Source: Streptomyces buecherae
GTDB lineage: Bacteria; Actinomycetota; Actinomycetes; Streptomycetales; Streptomycetaceae
NCBI RefSeq assembly: GCF_014295035.1
Contig: NZ_CP060404.1
Location: forward strand, 4,000,501 to 4,064,500
DNA length: 64,000 bases
Direction of reading: 5' to 3'
In this document: piece after piece, positions 18,837 through 27,130 of the stretch
How the letters are laid out: every line of letters begins with the position of its first letter
Position numbering within the stretch: the first letter of the stretch is position 1
The notes under the pieces: generated by a model
The model's database searches: none
Told to the model about the DNA's origin: nothing
Seen by the model: the letters and a program-made list of their open reading frames with translations, nothing else
Translations under genes and position numbers: made by a program

Positions 18837-19520
18837 TTACGAGCGCGCCGGACCTTCGCCGTCGGTTCCGGTGCCCTCGGTGTCCTGGTTCGCGGGCTTC
18901 CACACGTGGTAGGCCAGCCCCCACGTCCGGCGGACGCGCTGCCGCTGCTCCGGGTGGGTCCACCGCTCCAGGTCCCGCATCAGCCGGTCGTAGTCCAGGC
19001 CGATGCCCTCGGCCCGTAGCTGCGGGACCAGGCCGCGCAACCGGTAGAGCAGGGCCCGTACCGAGGTGGCGTTGACGGCCGCCGCCACGCGCCGGTCCAG
19101 CGCCTCCGGGCTGAACCGGTCGGCCACCCGCAGGGAGCGCAGGGCGGAACCGAGGCCCACCTGCGGCTTGTGCATGGGGCGCTGCTGGCTCTGCTGGTGG
19201 AGGCCGTAGAGCGCGAGCGCGCCGTGCTCGGCTTCGAGTGCGTGCGTGACCTCCCCGTCGGTGGGGCTCGTGTAGTACGGCCACATCGCGGGCACCGTGC
19301 CGGCGTCCTGACCGAGCCCCGCACGCAGATCGGCCAGCTCCTCGCCCGGAGGGCCGGTCGGCGCGAACCCGTACCAGCTCCCCTTCTTGGCGTCCAGGTA
19401 CCGGTGCCAGTACCGGGTGACCCGGGCGGGGCCCGGGTCCGGTGCGGTCACGGAGTTCGGTGCGGTGGCGGAGTGCGGAGCGGTCGCGGAGTTCGGCGCG
19501 GCCTGGGGTGGGATGCTCAC
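18837..19520 (-). CDS. cse2: type I-E Cascade small subunit Cse2
   Basis: 227 residues. After a low-complexity Ala/Thr/Ser-rich start (residues 1-40), the helical Cse2 domain follows, with WHRYLDAKKGSWYGF, MWPYYTSPTDGEVTHALEAE and DYDRLMRDLERWTHPEQR. Two Cse2 copies normally form the belly of Cascade and stabilise the displaced strand. The ATG overlaps the cas8e stop by 4 bp, so it is coupled to cas8e. Confidence 0.9.
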   Translation of the reverse strand: MSIPPQAAPNSATAPHSATAPNSVTAPDPGPARVTRYWHRYLDAKKGSWYGFAPTGPPGEELADLRAGLGQDAGTVPAMWPYYTSPTDGEVTHALEAEHGALALYGLHQQSQQRPMHKPQVGLGSALRSLRVADRFSPEALDRRVAAAVNATSVRALLYRLRGLVPQLRAEGIGLDYDRLMRDLERWTHPEQRQRVRRTWGLAYHVWKPANQDTEGTGTDGEGPARS

Positions 19521-21439
19521 CGCGAGGGCCCTTCGGTCGTCGGGTTGTCGGAGTCGGGGGTATCGGGGGCGCCCGGGGTGTCGGGGTTGTCTGAGCTGTC
19601 GGGGCTGTCGGCCTCGGGGGCGTCCGGCTGCGGGGCTTGGGCCTCGGGGGCGCCCGGCTGAGCGACTTCCGCCTCGGCTTCGGCGGCCCGAGCGCGCCGC
19701 TGCTCGGCGCGGCGTTCGGCACGTTGCCAGAGGATCTTGTCGAGGCTCTTGCGGAACGCTGCTTCCGCCTCGCTGAGCCGGTACACCCGGCTGGTGTCAC
19801 CCCGCGTCACCACGCGGCCATGGAAGAGACCGGGCGCGGCGGCGTTGCTGAGGAGTTGCTCCGCCACCTTCCACGTCTCCTTCCCGGCGCGCTCCTCCCA
19901 CTCAGCCGCGTGCGCCTCGATCGCGTCCTCGTCCTCGTCGGCCTCCCGCAGCCTCACCAGCAGCACCCGTACCAGCGGGTCGAGGGCGTGCAGCAGGGCC
20001 TCGCCCGGGTACTCCCAGGCACCACGCGGCAAAGGATCGGAGCCGGCGGCCCGGCGCAGGTCGGCCCCGAGCCGGTTGACGGCGAGGGAGAGCTGCTCGG
20101 CCTGGCTCACGGCGCCGAGCAGCGCGCCGCGCGTCCTACCGTCCCGGTCCAGCGCGGTCAGCGGCAGGGGCATCTCGTCGAAGAACAGGTCCTCGATGGA
20201 GCCGAGCTTGGTGCTGTACGCGATGCCGGTCATCTCCAGTTGGAGCGCATAGTCTGACGCCGGCGTGTCGTAGTCCTGGCGCGTCGTACTGAGCTGTTTC
20301 AGCAGTTCACTCGTGATGTAAGTGTGCTGATCGGCCGGGGCCTTGGTCGGGTCGGACGAGCGACGGTCCACGGCCAGCAGGGCATCGAGCCCGCGCCACG
20401 CGGCGCGCCCCACCCGGTGCCGCAGGGGACGGATCTGCGGTACCTCGGCCGCCTTGCCCTTGCGCCGCGCGTACGACGCCGGGCTCTCGTGCCGCCAGGC
20501 CGTGTGGGTCTCGTGGTCCTGGGACACCTGGGAGAGCCGGTCCCCGGCGGCCACGACGGCCCGGGTGACGCGGTCGCCCCCGTCGGCCGTCTGCTCGCGG
20601 ACGAGCAGGACGCGCCGGGCCTGCCAGGTCCACGTCTCCAACGGGCCGGCCGCCGGCCGCGTCTGCCAGCTCGGCGTGGCCGTCGAGCCGGTCACGCCGC
20701 CGTCGCGCTCACGCCGCCGCCACTGGGGCAGGTCGTCCTTGAGACGGGTCTTGCCGTACGGGATGTTCAGCAGCAGCGTCTCGTAGAGCGTGCTGCCTCG
20801 CGGCATGACGACGCCCAACTGGCCCAGCGGGCCGACCGGGTTGCCCGTGGTCTTGCCACCCTTGGCCTGGCTGTCGCCCTCGACCCCGGTCTTGATGGCA
20901 CCCGTGTCCCAGCAGTGCGTGTGCAGCAGCCAGCGGGCGGCCTCGGCCGGAGTCAGTTCGAGTGGGTCGGCGTCGGTACGGGACGAGAACAGCGGGACGT
21001 TGTTGCCCTGGGCCGCGGTGGCGACCAGCAGCGCGGACGTCTTCGTCTCACCCTTCGCCGTACGCAACCCCGCGACCTGCGCGAACGGGTCGGTCTCGGA
21101 GAACAGGTCGAAGTGGCCGCCGTAGGTGTCGAAGTAGCGAACGAGTCCGTCGCGCTCGGCATCCGAGAACGCCCCCCGAGCGAACCGCTTGACCCAGTCA
21201 GCGGCGCCCTTCGGGAAACCCAGGGCATCCACCACGAGGGGCAGCAGGAGCTGCCGGAAGATCGCGGGCTTCTGGGTGGGGATGTCCACCTCGATGTCCC
21301 GGAACCGGTGGGCGTCCAGAAGCAACTCCCTTACGCCTACCGCGCGTTCCGCCGACTGCGTCCACGCATGCGGTCCAGCCGTCTCCCCCTGGTCCGCAGT
21401 GCGTGCGAGCAACCACGGTTCATCGAGCAAACTCCACAA
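19517..21439 (-). CDS. cas8e: type I-E Cascade large subunit Cas8e
   Basis: 640 residues starting WSLLDEPWLLAR after the first codon, as usual for Cse1/CasA, which recognises the PAM and recruits Cas3. The start codon is TTG at 21439; it is supported by GGAGG about five bases upstream and by the match to the family N-terminus. The final 55 residues are an acidic Pro/Asp/Ala tail (DAPEADSPDSSDNPDTPGAP) beyond the normal fold, so the protein is longer than usual. It is followed by cse2 with a 4-bp overlap and lies 286 bp downstream of cas3. Confidence 0.93.
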   Translation of the reverse strand: MWSLLDEPWLLARTADQGETAGPHAWTQSAERAVGVRELLLDAHRFRDIEVDIPTQKPAIFRQLLLPLVVDALGFPKGAADWVKRFARGAFSDAERDGLVRYFDTYGGHFDLFSETDPFAQVAGLRTAKGETKTSALLVATAAQGNNVPLFSSRTDADPLELTPAEAARWLLHTHCWDTGAIKTGVEGDSQAKGGKTTGNPVGPLGQLGVVMPRGSTLYETLLLNIPYGKTRLKDDLPQWRRRERDGGVTGSTATPSWQTRPAAGPLETWTWQARRVLLVREQTADGGDRVTRAVVAAGDRLSQVSQDHETHTAWRHESPASYARRKGKAAEVPQIRPLRHRVGRAAWRGLDALLAVDRRSSDPTKAPADQHTYITSELLKQLSTTRQDYDTPASDYALQLEMTGIAYSTKLGSIEDLFFDEMPLPLTALDRDGRTRGALLGAVSQAEQLSLAVNRLGADLRRAAGSDPLPRGAWEYPGEALLHALDPLVRVLLVRLREADEDEDAIEAHAAEWEERAGKETWKVAEQLLSNAAAPGLFHGRVVTRGDTSRVYRLSEAEAAFRKSLDKILWQRAERRAEQRRARAAEAEAEVAQPGAPEAQAPQPDAPEADSPDSSDNPDTPGAPDTPDSDNPTTEGPSR

Positions 21440-21725
21440 CCCAGCCTCCGGGAAACCTTCTTCGTCTTGGGTGGGGGGAGTAATCAGACTGGCACAGACG
21501 GCGACGGTACACGGGGCGAATGCAAGAATCTCCCAATGCGGGGCTGAATGTGGGCGTCCGCGCCCCGGCGCGCCGGGGGTGTTCCCCTTCTTCGTCTCGT
21601 GCTCGTCTCACGGCGAAGGTTGGCCCCGCGTTCGTTGCGGGGGTGTTCGGGCACGTCCGGCGCGTGCGCGACCCGTGCCCGCCGGACGGTGCCGTGCCGG
21701 CCGTCGCCCTACTCCGCCCTGCCGG
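21440..21725. other. gap between cas3 and cas8e
   Basis: This 286-bp gap separates cas3 from cas8e. It includes an AT-richer patch near 21,480-21,540 that could carry a separate leftward promoter for the Cascade genes. No gene was recognised. Confidence 0.4.
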
Positions 21726-24584
21726 TCAGCCGGCGGGCCCCTCGTCCACGAGCCCCAACACCTCCTCGTAGCGCAGCCGTCGACCGGCCAGGACCGCCGT
21801 TCCGTCGGGCGAGAGGACGAGGGCCCGGACGTGCTGGAGGGGCGTGTAGCGCCAACTGCTCATAAGCGGGAGCGCCTTGAAGCCGTCGCGGTGACACGTC
21901 GGAGGCAGGCTCACCGTGTCGGCGATCACCGCGTCACAGGTCGCGGTGGCGGGCTTGCCGGCAGGCAGCGCTGTTCCGGACACCGTTCGGTGGCCCGCGC
22001 CGTCGGCTACCAGCAGGGCGGCTCGCCGGGTCGTGTGGTCGCGGACCAGGTCGTCGAGCCCGTCGGCTCCGTCGAGGTGCCGGTGCGCGAGGCGGTGCAC
22101 CCCCGCAAGGGTGACGGCCTCCCGCTCGCCCTGCCGGGTCAGCAGGTGGTTCCCCGCCTTGTCCGACCGGGCACGCAGGGTCTTCTCCCAGGTGACGCGC
22201 GCCGCCTCCCAGTCGTCCCGCCAGGCCGCCGGCACCGCGTCGGCGCCCGCGCCGTATCCGGCCGCCACGAGGACCGGCACGTCCGCCGGGTAGGACCACG
22301 GGCGGCCCGGTCCCGTGGCGCGCAGGATCTGGGCCGCCGCGAGCAGCAGGGCGTGGCGCCCGTACCGTTCCTCGGCGGCGGCCGGGAAGCGGGGCGCTGC
22401 CTCGGGCCGGGTGGCATCCCCCTCGGCGTACCCCGTGACGATCACGCGGGGCGTGCGGTGTCGGGCCGGGCGGGGCGTGTCGTCTCCGCGATGCAGCCGG
22501 CCGATGCGCTGGAGCAGGAGGTCCAGCGGGGCGAGGTCGGTGATGAGCAGGTCGGCGTCGAGGTCGCAGGACTGCTCGGCTACCGGCGACGCGATCACGA
22601 TCAGGCGCTCGGGGCGGGGCGGCGGTACGGCCTCGCCGGCCCGGGCGGGCCGCAGCACGCGCAGGCACTCCGCCATGTGGCGTGCGAGTTCGGCGGCGGT
22701 CAGTTGCTCGTGCAGGAGGACGACGGGGGTGTCCGGGAGGCGGTGGCGTACCTCGGTGCAGAGGGTTTGGGCCCGGTCCGCCGTGGTGCGGATGACCAGC
22801 GCGCAGCCGCCGTCCGCGAGTTCGACGCCCAGTCGGTCGGCCACGGCCGCGTCGGCGGCGGCGTGCGCGGCGGCCTCCGTGCCCGCTCCCGGGACGGTCT
22901 CCGGCATCAGCTCGACCGCCAGCGGGGCGGACGGGCGGCGCGGGGTCGTCGTACGGGTCAGGCCGCGCGGGCCGTGCGGGGTGTGCCATACGGCGGTGAC
23001 GGCGGGCTGTCGGTCCGGGTGGGCCAGCTCGGGGTGGCCGTACTCCTCCCGTCGCGCGGCGCCGGCCAGGTACGCGTCCGCCAGGGCCTGGCGCTGGGCC
23101 ACGGGCAGCGTCGCGGAGAGCAGCACCACCGGCACGCCGGCCTCACCGAACCAGCGCAGGCCCTCCAGGAGGAAGAGCGAGCCGCTGACGTCGGCGGCGT
23201 GCACCTCGTCGAGGAGGATGACCTTGCTCAGCAGGCCCGCCGCCCGCAGCACGACGAACTTGGTACGCGTCATCGCGTGCAGCAGCGTGTTGGTCGAGCT
23301 CACCACGAACGGGCACAACAGGCCGCGTTCGTACTCGAAGAACCACGCGGCCGGTGTCTGCCCCGGCCCGGTCTGCGGGGGCGCGTCACCGTCCTCGTCA
23401 CACGTCCCCACCGCGTCCCGTTGACGCTCGGCGGAGGCGCCGATCAGGGCGCTCCACTCCGGCATGAGGTTGCGCTGGCCGTGCAGGAGCGCGACGTGGG
23501 GGGCCAGTTCGGGGTCGATGCGGCCGACCCACTCGCGCACTCGGGCGAAGGTCGGGTCGTTGGCCGACCACTGCGGCATGCCGACGAAGACGCCGTCGGC
23601 GCCGAACTTCGCCGCCAGGATCTCCGTCGCCATCAACCCCGCCCACGTCTTGCCCTCGCCCGTGGGGCCCTCGATGACGAGCAACCCGGGGGCCGCCATG
23701 TCCCGCGCGGTTTCCATGGCCAGCTTCTGCATGGGGCGCGGCGAGTGCTGGAAGCGGCGCTCGAAGGCGTCGGGCGGCGGGGTGGGGAGCGCGCCCCAGC
23801 CGCCGCGTAGGCCGATCTGCGACCAGGCGGCGGCAGCCCGCTCGCGCGCGCCGGCCATGCTCACCTTCGTGAAGTCGTCGACGCCGACGAACGCGGCCTC
23901 GCCGCTGGCGATCCAGTCGGCCATCACGACCAGGCCACTCACCATGAGTTGCAGGGCGCGCGAGGGGACGGTCGTGGGGGCGGCGTCCGCGAGGGAGGGC
24001 AGGCCGAGCTGCTCGGTGACGTAGCGGACGTGGGCCAGCCGGGCCCGCTCCCAGCGCTCGTTTCCCTGGGGCCCGCCGAGGCCCTGGGGTGGCGGTTCGA
24101 GGTCGTCCGCCGCGTGCAGGAACCCGTGGTGCCCGGCCACCAGCGGCCACACCCAGTCGATGTGCCCCTGCGGCCAACCGGCCGCCCGCAGCATCGGCTT
24201 GAGGAGGAAGCCGCCGGCGGCCCCGTGCCGCCAGGGGAACCGGTGGACGCTCGGGCGCCAGGTCAGGCCGGCCGCGCGCAGTGACGCGGCGTACTCGGAG
24301 AACCTGCACTGGAAGGCCGGGGTGACCTTGCCGATGTCGTGCAGCCCGCAGATCCAGGCCAGGAGCGTGCGGCCCCGGCCGGGGCCGCCGGCCGCCGCGT
24401 CCAGTTGGCGGCGGGTGGTCGGGCCGAGGAAGCCGTCCCAGATGCACTCGGCGACGGCGGCTGTGTCCAGCAGGTGGGTGGCGACCAGGCTCATGGTGCC
24501 GCCGGCGTGCCCCGGCGTCTTGGCCACGCAGACGTGCAACGACACATTGGCGTCCCAGGTGTCGCGGTGCGGGCCGTCGGCCAT
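21726..24584 (-). CDS. cas3: type I-E nuclease-helicase Cas3 (HD + SF2 helicase)
   Basis: 952 residues starting MADGPHRDTWDANVSLH, with GAGGAG just upstream; longer in-frame starts would run through the neighbouring gene. The N-terminal HD nuclease carries LHDIGKVTPAFQ (about residues 85-95), HRFPWRHGAAGG and VAGHHGF. The helicase has Walker A EGPTGEGKTWAG (about 302) and the DEVH box (LLDEVHAAD, about 455), followed by the second RecA domain with an IGRLHRGDD-type motif. Cas3 is recruited by Cascade and degrades target DNA. It is the promoter-proximal gene of the cas set. Confidence 0.95.
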   Translation of the reverse strand: MADGPHRDTWDANVSLHVCVAKTPGHAGGTMSLVATHLLDTAAVAECIWDGFLGPTTRRQLDAAAGGPGRGRTLLAWICGLHDIGKVTPAFQCRFSEYAASLRAAGLTWRPSVHRFPWRHGAAGGFLLKPMLRAAGWPQGHIDWVWPLVAGHHGFLHAADDLEPPPQGLGGPQGNERWERARLAHVRYVTEQLGLPSLADAAPTTVPSRALQLMVSGLVVMADWIASGEAAFVGVDDFTKVSMAGARERAAAAWSQIGLRGGWGALPTPPPDAFERRFQHSPRPMQKLAMETARDMAAPGLLVIEGPTGEGKTWAGLMATEILAAKFGADGVFVGMPQWSANDPTFARVREWVGRIDPELAPHVALLHGQRNLMPEWSALIGASAERQRDAVGTCDEDGDAPPQTGPGQTPAAWFFEYERGLLCPFVVSSTNTLLHAMTRTKFVVLRAAGLLSKVILLDEVHAADVSGSLFLLEGLRWFGEAGVPVVLLSATLPVAQRQALADAYLAGAARREEYGHPELAHPDRQPAVTAVWHTPHGPRGLTRTTTPRRPSAPLAVELMPETVPGAGTEAAAHAAADAAVADRLGVELADGGCALVIRTTADRAQTLCTEVRHRLPDTPVVLLHEQLTAAELARHMAECLRVLRPARAGEAVPPPRPERLIVIASPVAEQSCDLDADLLITDLAPLDLLLQRIGRLHRGDDTPRPARHRTPRVIVTGYAEGDATRPEAAPRFPAAAEERYGRHALLLAAAQILRATGPGRPWSYPADVPVLVAAGYGAGADAVPAAWRDDWEAARVTWEKTLRARSDKAGNHLLTRQGEREAVTLAGVHRLAHRHLDGADGLDDLVRDHTTRRAALLVADGAGHRTVSGTALPAGKPATATCDAVIADTVSLPPTCHRDGFKALPLMSSWRYTPLQHVRALVLSPDGTAVLAGRRLRYEEVLGLVDEGPAG

Positions 24585-24665
24585 GCTGGCTCTCCTCGCC
24601 GTGGTCCGTGGCCAAGGTGGCCGTGCGGGGACGGCCCCATCGCCGTCCGGTGGCATCATGCCGCC
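24585..24665. promoter_or_regulatory. 81-bp divergent intergenic region, cas3 / RT-like gene
   Basis: Only 81 bp lie between the cas3 ATG (leftward) and the GTG of the RT-like gene (rightward). Both promoters, and probably any shared operator, must lie here or reach into the coding ends. No clear consensus elements were picked out by eye. Confidence 0.55.
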
Positions 24666-25901
24666 GTGACGGACGACGCCCCGGCCCTGCGCGCGAGTTT
24701 CGGCCACGACCTGCTGACGGAATGGATACCCGACGCGCTCGGCGCGGCCGACGCGCTGCGGAACCTGGCGCGCGGGCGGGTTCCGGCGCCGGCCGCGCTG
24801 GAGGTCGGGTGGCTGCGGGTGCCGCTGGCCCGTCGTGCCGAGGCGGTGCCCGTCGTACCAGCCACGGTCCGCGCCCACCTGCACCGTACGGTCGAACGCG
24901 CCCTGCGCGGCTACGAACCGGCCGCCGAGGTGTTCAGCTACCGCGCGCCGACCTGGGACTACCGCACCGCCTTCGGGGCCCGTGGGGCGCGCATGCGCGC
25001 GCTCGCCGGGCGGGGCGACCTTCCCCTGGTGCTGAGCCTGGACGTGCACCGGTTCGGCCGCTCGCTGCCGCTGTCCACGCTCCTCGACGCGGCCTGGATG
25101 ACGGAGGAACTCGCCATCCTCCTCACGCGGTTGGCCGCCGAGGCCGGGCACTGCCTGCTCTCCAGCCACCACTGGGCCAACCGCGTCGGCGGCGCCGCCC
25201 TGGCCCCGGTCGACGCGGTGCTCGGGCGGCTGGTTCCGGGGCGGTGGCTGCGCTGGGCCGATGACTGGCACGTCTTCGTCCGGGACGCGGGCGAAGCGGA
25301 GCGGGTGCGGGCCGCCGTACGGGACGGGCTGGCCGCCCTCGGGCTGACGCTGTCGGCCGACAAGAGCGGCCTGCGGCCGGCCGCGACGGTGCTCGCGGGC
25401 CCGGCGCGGGACGTGGCGGGCGAACCGGCGGAGGTGTGGCGGGCGGGTGTGGACGGGGGCGATCTGCGCGCGCTGCGGTACGCGCTGCCGCGCCTCGCCC
25501 CGGACGCACGGGTCTCCGCCGAGGTGCCCTCGGTGGTACGGCGCTGGCCGACGCTGCTGCCACGGGCCGTGCGGTACCTGGACGGGGCCGCGCGGACGGC
25601 ACACGGGCGGGCGGCGGTGGCGGAACTGCTCGGCGGTGCCGAGCGGGACCCGTTCGCGGCGGCACGGCTGCTGGCGCTGGCCGGGCGCCACCCGGAGTTG
25701 GCCGCGCTCGTACCCGAACCGGTGCTGGCCTCGGACGGGAGCGACGGCTCACCCGTGGCGCTCCGGGAGTTGGCGACCCGGGTGGCCGTGGTGGACCGGC
25801 GCCCGCACCTGGCGCCCGAGCCGACGCCGCGCCTACGCGCGTGGGTGGCCGACGGCGGCCACGCCGGGGCGTCACCCCCTTCGGTGGCTACCCTGCTCTG
25901 A
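24666..25901 (+). CDS. reverse-transcriptase-like protein (Abi/UG-type candidate)
   Basis: 411 residues from a GTG; the only nearby in-frame start, with a weak ribosome site. Polymerase motifs are readable: VFSYRAPTWDYRTAF (pre-A region), motif A LSLDVHRFGRSLP (about 125), an altered motif B SSHHWANRVGGAALAPVD (about 168-185), motif C RWADDWHVFV (about 198) and motif D/E GLTLSADKSGL (about 230). The three catalytic Asp positions are kept. From about 265 the protein is helical and Leu/Arg-rich (DLRALRYALPRL, LLPRAVRYLDG), like the helical-repeat C-termini of abortive-infection and unknown-group defence RTs. No retron-type RNA or group II intron is adjacent. Family is inferred from motifs, not a search. 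Confidence 0.7.
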   Translation: MTDDAPALRASFGHDLLTEWIPDALGAADALRNLARGRVPAPAALEVGWLRVPLARRAEAVPVVPATVRAHLHRTVERALRGYEPAAEVFSYRAPTWDYRTAFGARGARMRALAGRGDLPLVLSLDVHRFGRSLPLSTLLDAAWMTEELAILLTRLAAEAGHCLLSSHHWANRVGGAALAPVDAVLGRLVPGRWLRWADDWHVFVRDAGEAERVRAAVRDGLAALGLTLSADKSGLRPAATVLAGPARDVAGEPAEVWRAGVDGGDLRALRYALPRLAPDARVSAEVPSVVRRWPTLLPRAVRYLDGAARTAHGRAAVAELLGGAERDPFAAARLLALAGRHPELAALVPEPVLASDGSDGSPVALRELATRVAVVDRRPHLAPEPTPRLRAWVADGGHAGASPPSVATLL

Positions 25902-25949
25902 CGCCCACGGGACTGGTGCACGGCGGACGCGGTGAAGGGGGCGGTACAC

Positions 25950-26897
25950 GTGGCGGGGGCGGACGGCGTACGAGGAACGTGGACAGCGGCGGACTGGGCG
26001 GGCCTGCCCACGGTCGACCGGCAGCAACTGCGGGCAGCAGGAGCGGTGTTGGCGGCTTTCGACCGCGCGCTACGGGGCGTGAACTGGCACCTCAAGGGCT
26101 CGACGGCACTCCTCGGCTGGCTCGGGCCGACGGCGCGCATGCCGGGTGACGTGGACCTCGCCGTGCCGGCCGACATCGGACACGAGCTGCTGCGCGGGGC
26201 CGACCTGCCGCCCGGGCCGGACGGCGCACACGTACGGCTGCTCCGGACGGAGCCGGTGGTCTTCAGCTCGCCGGGGCGGGCGGCGGTGCACCGGGCGCTG
26301 GTAGGCGTGCGGCACGAACGGGCCGACGACCGCGTCCTGTTGAACGTCCTTCTCGTGCCGGAGGCCAGGTCGGCGCGGGACACGCGCACCGCCCCGCTCG
26401 CGTTCCCCACCGACGCGGGATCGGTCACCGTTCCCGCGGCGACGCTCAGCCGGTGCCTGGCGCAGAAGCTGCTGCGGTACGCGCGGCGGCGCGAGGCCGG
26501 GAAGATCAACACTCGCTGGGCCGACCTCGCGGATTTCCTCATCGCCGCCGCCAGCCCCCGCGCCCCGAAGCTGGCGTTGGACGAGCTGCGCCGCGACGTG
26601 GCCGTCGAGTTCGCCGCCATGGACCGCGACTGGCCGGCCACGCTGCCCCCGCCGCCACGCGAGTGGCTGGACTTCTGGGACACGGCCACCTTCCGCGCCG
26701 GCTGGCCCTTCGGCCGGCTGCCGGAGGCGGTGACCCGGCTCGCGGGGTTCTGGGAGCCGGTGCTTGAGGTGCCGATGGAGCCGTACGGGCCGGAGGGCGC
26801 CGCCCCGCCCGGGCCGGCGTGCGCCCCGGCGTCCGGGCCGGCGTGCGGGCCGGCGCGGGTGTGGTCCCCTGGCGCGTGGGGGTGGGGGGTGGGGTGA
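25950..26897 (+). CDS. AbiEii-like nucleotidyltransferase
   Basis: 315 residues. The GTG at 25950 is chosen because AAGGGGG lies eight bases upstream; a GTG at 25932 is in frame too. The nucleotidyltransferase signature is clear: LKGSTALLGWLG then MPGDVDLAVP (G-S ... D-x-D), followed by a second region LSRCLAQKLLRYARR ... TRWADLADFLIAA, matching the LAEKL / DLxDL pattern of AbiEii/AbiGii-type toxins. Those proteins transfer nucleotides to cellular targets as toxins in TA or abortive-infection systems. No AbiEi-like antitoxin is next to it; the RT-like gene 30-48 bp upstream takes that place. The last 40 residues are Pro/Gly low-complexity. Confidence 0.72.
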   Translation: MAGADGVRGTWTAADWAGLPTVDRQQLRAAGAVLAAFDRALRGVNWHLKGSTALLGWLGPTARMPGDVDLAVPADIGHELLRGADLPPGPDGAHVRLLRTEPVVFSSPGRAAVHRALVGVRHERADDRVLLNVLLVPEARSARDTRTAPLAFPTDAGSVTVPAATLSRCLAQKLLRYARRREAGKINTRWADLADFLIAAASPRAPKLALDELRRDVAVEFAAMDRDWPATLPPPPREWLDFWDTATFRAGWPFGRLPEAVTRLAGFWEPVLEVPMEPYGPEGAAPPGPACAPASGPACGPARVWSPGAWGWGVG

Positions 26898-27130
26898 GGA
26901 CACCCGCGTATCGGCGCCTGACCAGGCGACGGCCGGACACGGTACGTCCCAGGAGTGGCTGAGAGCGCGTCCCCCTGGGTGCGATGGTTCGTCGCCGCCC
27001 GACGGTGCACCGAAAGGGCAGCCGACCGTGCGTCTCCGCCTCTACCGCACACACCGGAGCCGTTGGTTACCTGTGCGGAGCGGACATGAGCAGGAGCTCA
27101 CCTGTCGAACCACGCGAAGGGAGCACACCC

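Noticed and set aside
24585..25691. Extension of cas3 upstream to about 25,691
   Set aside because: The extended part has no Cas3 resemblance and would overlap the RT-like gene; the ATG at 24584 has a good ribosome site and a family-like N-terminus.
24666..25901. Retron or group II intron reverse transcriptase
   Set aside because: No msr/msd-like inverted repeats precede it and no intron domain (X/Zn or endonuclease) follows; the C-terminus fits abortive-infection-type RTs better.
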